NCBI RefSeq assembly: GCF_027594745.1
Contig: NZ_CP110854.1
Location: forward strand, 186,001 to 250,000
DNA length: 64,000 bases
Direction of reading: 5' to 3'
DNA from: Saprospira grandis
GTDB taxonomy: Bacteria; Bacteroidota; Bacteroidia; Chitinophagales; Saprospiraceae
Shown here: piece by piece, positions 26,108 through 32,929 of the stretch
Layout of the letters: each line of letters opens with the position of its first letter
Position numbering within the stretch: position 1 is the first letter of the stretch
Notes under the pieces: model-generated
Seen by the model: only the letters and a program-made list of their open reading frames with translations
The model's database searches: none
What the model was told of the DNA's origin: nothing
Made by a program: the position numbers and the translations under genes

Positions 26108-26229
26108 GGGGCCTCAGCTGCGGCTTCGCCTTGCTGCGCTACGCTTTGGGGCTCGCAGGTCTGCTCGGCCCTGCGTCGCCTTCGGCTCCTTGGTCTGGCC
26201 TAACGGCCACCCCGCCGCATCGCTAGGCC
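26108..26229 (+). repeat. interspersed repeat, subfamily b (copy 5)
   Basis: GGGGCCTC at the left and CATCGCTAGGCC at the right, so GGCCT pairs with AGGCC. It has the core GCTCGCAGGTCTGCTCGGCC and the GGTCTGGCC block, and is trailed by a GCGGCCCTTCGGGCCTG hairpin to 26250. Confidence 0.85.
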
Positions 26230-26263
26230 TGCGGCCCTTCGGGCCTGTAGGATGGATATAACT

Positions 26264-26337
26264 AAAAAGCCCCCGCTTCCAAGATAGAAGGCAGGGGCTT
26301 AGGTTTTCAACTTCCGCAGCTTTTAAGCTGCAGGCCA
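26264..26337 (+). repeat. double-hairpin repeat, copy 1
   Basis: AAGCCCCCGC...GCAGGGGCTT hairpin followed by CCGCAGCTTTTAAGCTGCAGG. A second copy lies at 27754-27826. The stems differ slightly but both fold. It may act as a terminator for the gene at 26352 (minus strand), whose stop lies 14 bases away. Confidence 0.75.
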
Positions 26338-26351
26338 AAATAATGATGAGC

Positions 26352-26903
26352 TTAACGGCTAATAATTGGGTTGTCATTATCCACCGTATCATCATCGTTT
26401 GTAGATGAAGAGTCAGAGTTTTCTACTGTTTCTTGCTTCTTTGAAGATCTTTGTCCCTTAAAGCGTTCGCTGAGACGGTCATAAGCCGTTTTTGCACCAG
26501 GTACACTAGCTTCTGCATAGGCAGTAATAATCTTGTAAACAAAAAGGCTATTGACATAGGCTTCGCTGCCCGAGAGGGCTGCCGTGTTTTTTAGTGCCTT
26601 TAGAAACTGCTCCATACGCACAATAAACTGCTGAAGCTGATCAAAGAGTCGTAGGTCATTTGAAATTTCAGTCATGTTGATGTGTGCAGGCATGCTAAGG
26701 TCAAGGTAGTTGACCACAGAAATAGTTTCTGCAACAAAGCGATGATTGTTTACGCTAATGTGGTTAAGCTTACGAATTTCTTCTTCATCAAGCTCAGTGA
26801 GAAAAGGAAAAAGCATTTGGCAGTCATTCAAGAGCTGCTCAGCATTTGCGAAATCGGCGTCAGTCATAAATGCAGACACACGATTCAAATTGAGATTTGC
26901 CAT
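26352..26903 (-). CDS. unrecognised helical protein with acidic Ser-rich tail
   Basis: A 183-residue cytoplasmic protein. Residues 1-140 look all-helical (MANLNLNRVSAFMTDADF, LLNDCQMLFPFLTELDEEE, FVAETISVVNYL) and end in a hydrophilic tail rich in Ser, Asp and Asn (VENSDSSSTNDDDTVDND). Small proteins beginning MANxNRVxA with a PFL motif recur in Bacteroidota, to my recollection, without known function. It is flanked by the two copies of a double-hairpin repeat. No catalytic motif is visible. Confidence 0.65.
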   Translation of the reverse strand: MANLNLNRVSAFMTDADFANAEQLLNDCQMLFPFLTELDEEEIRKLNHISVNNHRFVAETISVVNYLDLSMPAHINMTEISNDLRLFDQLQQFIVRMEQFLKALKNTAALSGSEAYVNSLFVYKIITAYAEASVPGAKTAYDRLSERFKGQRSSKKQETVENSDSSSTNDDDTVDNDNPIISR

Positions 26904-27097
26904 AAAATCATGGGTATTAAAGTTTATAAATAAGAGTTATAACTCATTGTACATTACAATTATAAGCGTATACTTTTATAGATGCAACTATATCTTTAAT
27001 TTTTTACGACAAAAAAAATTAGTCGCATTGATTTAAGTAGCCTACTTTACAACTTAAATTTTACCGAAAGACTTTATATATCGACCTTTGACGAGCA
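26904..27097. other. gene-free upstream region
   Basis: An A/T-rich stretch upstream of the gene at 26903. It contains a short palindrome GAGTTATAACTC (26931-26942) that could be an operator, but no ORF of note. Confidence 0.3.
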
Positions 27098-27133
27098 AAA
27101 AAGCCAGTCTACAAAAGAGTAAACTGGCTTTTT
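27098..27133. terminator. bidirectional terminator, no obvious gene attached
   Basis: AAAAAGCCAGT at 27098-27108 pairs with ACTGGCTTTTT, extended inward by CTAC/GTAA with one mismatch. A runs and T runs lie on both sides. No gene is near on either side that would need it. Confidence 0.65.
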
Positions 27134-27255
27134 CATTAACCTCACATTAACATTTTTTCAGGACCTAGAGCTGAGCTGTTTTATGCAATTCTTTGATAGT
27201 TAGATTTTTTTGTTAGCTTTTTGTTTTGGAAAAAGCTCGTATTAGTAATTTTTTT

Positions 27256-27590
27256 AAGCTGGCTAGGTCCGAGAGTAAGCTGGCTGGGTCCGAGAGTAAG
27301 CTGGCTGGGTCTGAGAGTAAGCTGGCTGGGTCTGAGAGTAAGCTGGCTAGGTCTGAGAGTAAGCTGGCTAGGTCCGAGAGTAAGCTGGCTAGGTCTGAGA
27401 GTAAGCTGGCTAGGTCCGAGAGTAAGCTGGCTAGGTCCGAGAGTAAGCTGGCTAGGTCCGAGAGTAAGCTGGCTAGGTCCGAGAGTAAGCTGGCTGGGTC
27501 CGAGAGTAAGCTGGCTAGGTCCGAGAGTAAGCTGGCTGGGTCTGAGAGTAAGCTGGCTAGGTCCGAGAGTAAGCTGGCTGGGTCTGAGAG
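27256..27590 (+). repeat. 21-bp tandem array 1, 16 units
   Basis: Sixteen near-perfect copies of a 21-base unit AGTAAGCTGGCTAGGTCCGA+G. Variation is nearly limited to two positions (A/G in CTAGG or CTGGG, and C/T in GTCC or GTCT). Because the period is divisible by three, several frames stay open and give false repetitive ORFs. There are no unique spacers. Confidence 0.95.
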
Positions 27591-27649
27591 CTAAATAAGA
27601 CCATTTTTTATTTTGTTGCCTCAATATAATTTTTAACAACTGCTTAACA

Positions 27650-27718
27650 ATTTGGCCAATCATCGCCTAGGGACAAGCCCCTAGGCTAATCCAATGGATT
27701 CAGCCCTCTGCGAGGGCC
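27650..27718 (+). repeat. flank shared with tandem array 2, copy 1
   Basis: TTTGGCCAAT, then GCCTAGGGACAAGCCCCTAGGC (hairpin), ATCCAATGGATTCAGCCC and a GAGGGCC end. It matches the reverse complement of 52080-52144 closely and sits on the same side of its array. Confidence 0.8.
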
Positions 27719-27753
27719 TCAACTATTGATCATCTTGCTCGCCGCAGGAGCTT

Positions 27754-27826
27754 AAAAGCCCCTGCTTCCAGGATAGAAGGCAGGGGCTTAGGTTTTCAGG
27801 ACCTGCGGCTTTTAAGCTGCAGGCCA
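27754..27826 (+). repeat. double-hairpin repeat, copy 2
   Basis: Second copy of 26264-26337: an AAGCCCCTGC...GCAGGGGCTT stem, then CTGCGGCTTTTAAGCTGCAGG. A related GCTGCGGCTTTTAAGCCGCAGC hairpin follows at about 27866-27887. Confidence 0.75.
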
Positions 27827-27904
27827 AGGGGCAATAAAGAGCTAGCTGATTGGATCCTAATCTGGCTGCGGCTTTTAAGCCGCAGCTATGGCCGAAGGCC
27901 AAAC

Positions 27905-28118
27905 GGCCTAGCGATGTGCAGCAGTGGCGCGCAGCGCCAGACCAAGGAGCCGAAGGCGACGCAGGGCCGAGCGAACAGCGAGCTGCGAAACGTAGCGCCC
28001 GCCGTAGGCGGGAGGCCCCAAAACCTCAGCGAGCTGCGACAACAAGCCCTTTAGGGCGTCTTCGACGACCGAAGGGAGTAAACGTAGCGCAGCAAGGCGA
28101 AGCCGCAGCTGAGGCCCC
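27905..28118 (-). repeat. interspersed repeat, subfamily b, composite (copy 6)
   Basis: A full unit (27905-28019: GGCCTAGCGATGTG to GGAGGCCCC) is followed by a second partial unit (to 28118) that carries the module GACGACCGAAGGGAGTAAACG. It begins 11 bases beyond the LuxE-like stop, in the same direction. Confidence 0.8.
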
Positions 28119-28129
28119 AAAACATCCTC

Positions 28130-29137
28130 CTAGAGTTCTACCAGCAGATTACAGCCTCTAAGGTCCGACTGATCGAGGCGGCCCAAGACCTCAAAGCGCC
28201 CATCGGCATATTTTCGGCCTAGGTCGTCGGTAGCAATGAAGGCACAGCTATCCAGATTGGCGAGGTCCACAATATTGATGGCCCCATTGCGCTGCGGCTC
28301 CCTATATATATGTAGAGGGTCGCTATGCTCACGGATATAAATGCCCATTTGGGCGGGGGGACTAAAAATGCCCTGCCCCAGAGAATAGGCCTGCGATAGA
28401 AGTTCGGTCATGCCATATTCCGAATGAATCTGCTCAACGCCAAAGGCCTGGCCCAAAATAGCATGCAGCTCCTCTCGCAAAATCTCCTTGCGGCGGCCCT
28501 TCATGCCCCCAGTTTCTAGCAGAATATCTTGAGGGCCTAAAGGAAAGCCCCCAGCCTCGGCAAAATCGAGCAGGGCAAAGCTCACGCCCCAAAGCAAAAC
28601 CTTTTCGTCGGCAGCCTTGGCCGCTTGCATCTGCCTGCGCAGCTCCTCTATATTATAGAGGTAAAAGCCGCTGCCCCTCTTGGCCTGCTTCAAAAAATGT
28701 TCGATCATATAGATTAGGGAAGAGCCCTGCCGCTCCAAGTAAGAGGGCAAAAGGGCCAAAATGCGGTAATCCGAGAGGGGGCCATATTGTGCTTCAAAAC
28801 AGCGGACCGACTGCTCTTCATAACGGCTTAGTTCTCGAACAAAGTGCTGGCTGCGCTGCTGCCCCGTGGTCCCACTGCTACTAAATACTTCTTCTTCGGC
28901 CCAATCCCCTGCCGCAATCCGCTGCGTTTTAAACAAAGAGATGGGCAAAAAGGGAATATCCTCTAATTGCTTTACGTTTTGGGGCTTTCGGCCCAAAAGA
29001 TCTACCCATTGTTGATAGATCAAATTATGTGTATATTGATAGCGAAAAACCGCCAGGGCTATTTCGGGCAAATCAGGGGCCTGCATCTGCCCAATTGCGG
29101 TCCATAACTCCTCTCGCCAAGCATCGGCTGAACTCAT
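28130..29137 (-). CDS. LuxE-like acyl-protein synthetase family enzyme
   Basis: A 335-residue member of the LuxE acyl-protein synthetase family, which activates a fatty acid with ATP and carries the acyl group as a thioester. Visible signatures are IPFLPISLFKTQRI (about 58-71), VFSSSGTTGQQRS (about 84-96, the phosphate-binding loop of adenylating enzymes), LLALLPSYLERQGSSLIYM, and YGMTELLSQAYS (an acyl-AMP-forming YGxTE motif). No luxC, luxD, luxA or luxB lies nearby, so bioluminescence is not implied; an acyl-activating role in lipid or polymer synthesis is more likely. Its start is 18 bases from the divergent lipoprotein gene. Confidence 0.85.
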   Translation of the reverse strand: MSSADAWREELWTAIGQMQAPDLPEIALAVFRYQYTHNLIYQQWVDLLGRKPQNVKQLEDIPFLPISLFKTQRIAAGDWAEEEVFSSSGTTGQQRSQHFVRELSRYEEQSVRCFEAQYGPLSDYRILALLPSYLERQGSSLIYMIEHFLKQAKRGSGFYLYNIEELRRQMQAAKAADEKVLLWGVSFALLDFAEAGGFPLGPQDILLETGGMKGRRKEILREELHAILGQAFGVEQIHSEYGMTELLSQAYSLGQGIFSPPAQMGIYIREHSDPLHIYREPQRNGAINIVDLANLDSCAFIATDDLGRKYADGRFEVLGRLDQSDLRGCNLLVEL

Positions 29138-29155
29138 AACTATTTCCTATTTTTT

Positions 29156-29620
29156 ATGAAAGGATTTCTATTGCTTATCGCCTTACTGGCCCTGTTTACG
29201 GCCTGCCAAAAGAACGACAACCTGCCTTCGGTGCCAAAAATAGAATTTCTAGGCTTTTCTAAAGAGAGTTTAGTTCAAAATGGCCAAGATTCTATACTAG
29301 TTCGTTTTGCCTACCAAGATTTGGAAGGAGATTTGGGCTATGAATCAGGCGACAATATTTTTATCTACGACCCCAGAACGGGCCAACGGCTGGCTAGCTA
29401 TCAGTTTCCGCTAGACCCCAACTCGCCGCAAACGCAGGAGGGCGAGCTGCAACTGATTGTCTACTCGGCTTGTTGTATCTACCAGGATACGGTCCCCAAC
29501 TGCGGGCCACATCCTAGCGTCTTTAATGAAGACTTTTCTTATGAACTGCAATTGATCGATCAGGCGGGTCAAGCGAGTAATCGCCTGCTTTGTCCCCCCA
29601 TTCGTTTGCTTTGCCAATAA
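29156..29620 (+). CDS. lipoprotein with Cys-Cys motif, first of a pair
   Basis: A 154-residue lipoprotein: MKGFLLLIALLALFTAC ends in a lipobox with Cys17. The mature part has FAYQDLEGDLGYESGDNIFIYD (acidic, possibly a Ca-binding loop), a YSACCIYQDT motif and a Cys near the C-terminus (LLCQ). It is similar in layout to the next gene (29630-30115), from which it is separated by 9 bases, so the two are probably duplicates in one operon. No function is recognised; an outer-membrane or periplasmic location is inferred. Confidence 0.75.
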   Translation: MKGFLLLIALLALFTACQKNDNLPSVPKIEFLGFSKESLVQNGQDSILVRFAYQDLEGDLGYESGDNIFIYDPRTGQRLASYQFPLDPNSPQTQEGELQLIVYSACCIYQDTVPNCGPHPSVFNEDFSYELQLIDQAGQASNRLLCPPIRLLCQ

Positions 29621-29629
29621 ACTAGCATT

Positions 29630-30115
29630 ATGAATAAATCTGTTTTTGCGCTCTTTAGCCTTGGGCTTTTGCTCAGTCTATTTTGGGCCTGCGAGCCGGC
29701 CCCCATTTTTCCAGAAGAACCTCAGATTAGCTGGAACCGTTTTTCGGTAGACACCCTACAACAATTTACTGGGCAGATGAAGCTCATCGTCAACTTTACC
29801 GATGGCGATGGCGACATTGGGAAATCGGGTAATGATACTACCTACAACATGATTATCATTGACAATCGGACCCAAGACAGCATCTACTACGTCATGCCTT
29901 ATGTTCCGCAACAAGGGGTGGCCAATGGCATTTCTGGAGAGGTGGAAGTGGATATTAGCACAGTTTGCTGCATGGTTCCGGGCTTTCCTGTGCTTTATAG
30001 CAACATTCCCAATGTCTACGACTCGCTAAGCTATACCATTATGATCCGAGACCGAGCGGGTAATTGGAGCAATGAGATCGAGTCAGACCCCTTATATATT
30101 CGTTGTTTTGAATAA
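29630..30115 (+). CDS. lipoprotein with Cys-Cys motif, second of a pair
   Basis: A 161-residue lipoprotein with a signal ending LFWAC. It shares with its neighbour an acidic loop (DGDGDIGKSGNDTTYN), a strand followed by a Cys-Cys pair (DISTVCCMVP), a RDRAGNWSNEI segment like the QAGQASNR of the first protein, and a C-terminal Cys (YIRCFE). This supports a tandem duplication. The Cys pairs may form disulfides in the periplasm. An interspersed repeat starts 7 bases past its stop. Confidence 0.75.
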   Translation: MNKSVFALFSLGLLLSLFWACEPAPIFPEEPQISWNRFSVDTLQQFTGQMKLIVNFTDGDGDIGKSGNDTTYNMIIIDNRTQDSIYYVMPYVPQQGVANGISGEVEVDISTVCCMVPGFPVLYSNIPNVYDSLSYTIMIRDRAGNWSNEIESDPLYIRCFE

Positions 30116-30121
30116 TATTTT

Positions 30122-30257
30122 GGGGCCCGCGGCCGGCTAGGCTTTGCCTAGCTCGGCCGCCGCTATGCTACGGGGCTCACAGGCCTGTTCGGCCCTGCAG
30201 GCAGGCTTCGCCTGCCTTTGGTCTGGCCTTCGGCCACCCACTCCGCAGCGCTGGGCC
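30122..30257 (+). repeat. interspersed repeat, subfamily c (copy 7)
   Basis: GGGGCCCGCGGCCGGCTAG at the left and CAGCGCTGGGCC at the right; GGCCC pairs with GGGCC. It contains CCGCTATGCTACGGGGCTC and the GGTCTGGCC block. It begins within 7 bases of the preceding stop codon. Confidence 0.85.
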
Positions 30258-30307
30258 AAGCCCGCCGCCAAGGCCACTACTACTCATTATATACATAAAA
30301 CTATCCC

Positions 30308-32572
30308 ATGCGTTATTTTCTAACCCTATTGTGTTTATTTGGGCTCTATCAGCGGCCCCAGCTCTGTTATTTTGATGATGGAGACTATCATTTTCGCTTT
30401 TTCGAGCCCAGAGTATCCACTGATTTGGGCGTTCGTTATTTACTAGACTATGAGCCCAGACTTTGGCGGGGCCGCAATGAAAGCTTCAATCATAACCTAA
30501 GCGATTGGCAGCAGCAAATTGGCCAAGAAGTTAGGATTACCGATTTAGAGCAGCTCATCTATCAAACCCCAGTAGAGACCATTTATAAGTATGGCCGAGA
30601 CCGCAGGAGTTTGGAGCTAGCCGCTGCGGGCAACTCTGTTTTGCAAGCTTGGCAAAAGGACCGACAGCTCAAAAAAGAGATGGCCGACTACCTTTGCTTT
30701 GCCAAAGAGGCCGCCTTACATACGGGACAAAAAACCTATAGCTGGGACCTAGAGGAGAAAGAGCGCAAAAAGCAAACTCGCCTATTGACTACTGGCGAAG
30801 AGGCGGCAGATAATGCTCGTCTAGACTTTATTCGTCAGCGCTATGGCTTTCAGCTTGTTCGTTTGGCCTTTTATACCTTAGGACCAAAAAGCTGCGCCGA
30901 ATACTTTGATCGTTATTTTGCCCAAGGACCAAAAAACTACATCTACTACCGCGCCCTAGAATATAAGGCCGGAGGCGAAGAGGGGGCCAAGGCCAGCCAT
31001 GGCTTTGCGGCTGTTTTTACGCATTGTGCCGACCGCCGGGCCTCTAGTCTCAACAGCTTTGCGCAAAAGCTGGCCGCCAATTGGGAGGAAGGCTTGGCCC
31101 TTTGCGAAAGCGAAGAAGAAAAAGCGGCCTTTTATAGCATGCGGGCCTTGGTTCATGGGGGTAATATTAGCAAAGAGCTAGAGCGTGTACTCAAGATCAA
31201 CCCCAACAGTCCCTTAGCCGAGCTGCTTTTGGCCCGTCTATTTGAGCATCTGGAGGGCAAAGCCTTTAAGTATGGCTACAATGAATACAAGAACTACCCA
31301 GAAATGCAGGCCCAGCACCGCCAAGAGCTAGCGAGCTTAGAAAAGCAATTGGCGCAGCAATTGGCCCAACCCAACTTAGACCGTCCACAGCTTTGGCAAT
31401 TGGCCATGGCCTATGTACAGCTCTTTGGGGGCAACTTTGATGAGGCCATGCGTTTGACCAGCAAAGAAAACTATAGCGACCAAATGCAAGCCGAGGCTGC
31501 CCGCATTCATTTTGTGGCCCAACTGGCTAGTTTGGAAACCTTAGACATGGGCGCTGCTGCGCAGCTCTGGAAAGAACTAGAGCGCAACCCCTTCTTTAAG
31601 GACCAATATCAGTTGAAGCAATTTACCCAAGAAGTCTTTGCTGGAAAATTCTACAAACAAGGCGATTATGCTCGGGCCTTTTTGGTGCAAAACCCTTTGC
31701 GAGCCGCCAAGGACCAGCTCAGTGCGCCTTTGCTCCGCAGCTTTGAGCAGTTTGTGAACAAGGCCCGTTGGTCCAACTACTTTGACAACTACTTGCTAGA
31801 AAAGCGCATTGGGGAAAATGCTGTAGACCAGATTAAGGAGATGCGTGGCGTTTATCATTTGCAGCGCTTTGAATTGGACAAGGCCATTTCGGCCCTGAGT
31901 AGTTGTAGTAAAGCCTTTCAGGCCAGCAGCCCTAGCTTTAACTCTAGTTACTTGGATAAGTCTATTTTTAGCAGCAAGATAAATCCTGCGGCCTACTATT
32001 TTGATATTGAGCAGCAGAACATCTATCGGATGTATGAGGACCATGCTTTTTTAGCTCAGGACTACAATTTGCTCAGCTTTGCAAAGACGCTCAAAAAGCT
32101 GAAGGAAAAAGCCGAGAGCGACATTCCTCAGCGGGGAGAGTATGCCTATATTTTGGCCCAGGCCCTCTACAATATTGGTCCAGCGGGCTGGCATCGTCCG
32201 GCCATTTATTACAGTAGTGATAATGGGGGGCATTCGGCCTGGTACGACTTCGGCAAAGAGGAGAAGCTAGCCAAAAGCTTTGCGGGAGCGAGTTGGGAGC
32301 GGCAGCGTTATTATAATCCCGACCTAGCCATTAAGTATGTAGAAATTGGCTTAAAGGCGGCGGACATCAATGACGAACTTGCGGCCCAATTGAATTATTT
32401 GGGCGCGCAGATAGAGCTTAGTCGTCCGCATATTTTGGGGCATTATTGGGACTGGGAAGATAATGTCAAGAAAAGCAAACACAAAAACTACCTCAAGGCC
32501 CTTAAACAGTATAAGGGGACCAACTTTGAGCGAGAAGTTTTGAATGAATGCTATTATTATAGAGCACTTTAA
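30308..32572 (+). CDS. large secreted helical protein of unknown function
   Basis: A 754-residue protein that begins with a short hydrophobic signal (YFLTLLCLFGLY). The mature part is almost wholly helical, rich in Ala, Leu, Lys, Tyr and Phe, with repeating pairs of helices (for example ALVHGGNISKELERVLKINPNSPLAE and LEQFVNKARW-like turns) that recall TPR or Sel1-type solenoids without a clear consensus. No catalytic motif is visible. It is followed 7 bases later by a strong terminator, so it is a single-gene unit or the end of the lipoprotein operon. The export call is moderate because the signal is short. Confidence 0.7.
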   Translation: MRYFLTLLCLFGLYQRPQLCYFDDGDYHFRFFEPRVSTDLGVRYLLDYEPRLWRGRNESFNHNLSDWQQQIGQEVRITDLEQLIYQTPVETIYKYGRDRRSLELAAAGNSVLQAWQKDRQLKKEMADYLCFAKEAALHTGQKTYSWDLEEKERKKQTRLLTTGEEAADNARLDFIRQRYGFQLVRLAFYTLGPKSCAEYFDRYFAQGPKNYIYYRALEYKAGGEEGAKASHGFAAVFTHCADRRASSLNSFAQKLAANWEEGLALCESEEEKAAFYSMRALVHGGNISKELERVLKINPNSPLAELLLARLFEHLEGKAFKYGYNEYKNYPEMQAQHRQELASLEKQLAQQLAQPNLDRPQLWQLAMAYVQLFGGNFDEAMRLTSKENYSDQMQAEAARIHFVAQLASLETLDMGAAAQLWKELERNPFFKDQYQLKQFTQEVFAGKFYKQGDYARAFLVQNPLRAAKDQLSAPLLRSFEQFVNKARWSNYFDNYLLEKRIGENAVDQIKEMRGVYHLQRFELDKAISALSSCSKAFQASSPSFNSSYLDKSIFSSKINPAAYYFDIEQQNIYRMYEDHAFLAQDYNLLSFAKTLKKLKEKAESDIPQRGEYAYILAQALYNIGPAGWHRPAIYYSSDNGGHSAWYDFGKEEKLAKSFAGASWERQRYYNPDLAIKYVEIGLKAADINDELAAQLNYLGAQIELSRPHILGHYWDWEDNVKKSKHKNYLKALKQYKGTNFEREVLNECYYYRAL

Positions 32573-32579
32573 GTAATTA

Positions 32580-32615
32580 GCGGGCTGGCTTCAGTATTGA
32601 AGCCAGCCCGCTTTT
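32580..32615 (+). terminator. terminator of the 30308-32572 gene
   Basis: A perfect 14-bp stem GCGGGCTGGCTTCA / TGAAGCCAGCCCGC with a 4-base loop, then TTTT. It starts 7 bases after the stop codon. Confidence 0.9.
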
Positions 32616-32696
32616 CATTTGCGTTCTACAGGGCCGCAGGCCCGCAGGCAATAGCCAAATTTAAACGCACTCACTTAAAGCAGCGCGATTAAATCT

Positions 32697-32827
32697 GGCT
32701 GAGGGATGGTAGGGGGTGGCCGAAGGCCAGACCAAGCTTTTGAGCGTAGCGAAAAAGCGCAGGGCCGAGCAGACCTGCGAGCCCCCGCACAGCCCGACCC
32801 AAGGCCGAAGGCCGCAGGGGCAGCCCC
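32697..32827 (-). repeat. interspersed repeat, subfamily a (copy 8)
   Basis: GGCTGAGGGATGG at the low end and GGGGCAGCCCC at the high end, with the core GGGCCGAGCAGACCTGCGAGC. It lies in the gap before the patatin gene, which otherwise holds only the terminator above and A/T-rich sequence. Confidence 0.85.
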
Positions 32828-32929
32828 AAAAAAGCAAGTCGCATAGTTTAGAAAAAAATAAAATTCCTTTTTTCTGCCTGAAATGCCTACATTGAATAAC
32901 AAACAAATGATCCCCTTAAAACAAGATTG

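Noticed and set aside
27256..27590. CRISPR array
   Set aside because: The 21-base units follow one another directly with no unique spacers; the same holds for 52272-52646.
27181..27663. Repetitive protein-coding frames across tandem array 1
   Set aside because: Several frames on both strands stay open only because the period is 21 bases; none has a plausible gene context or signal.
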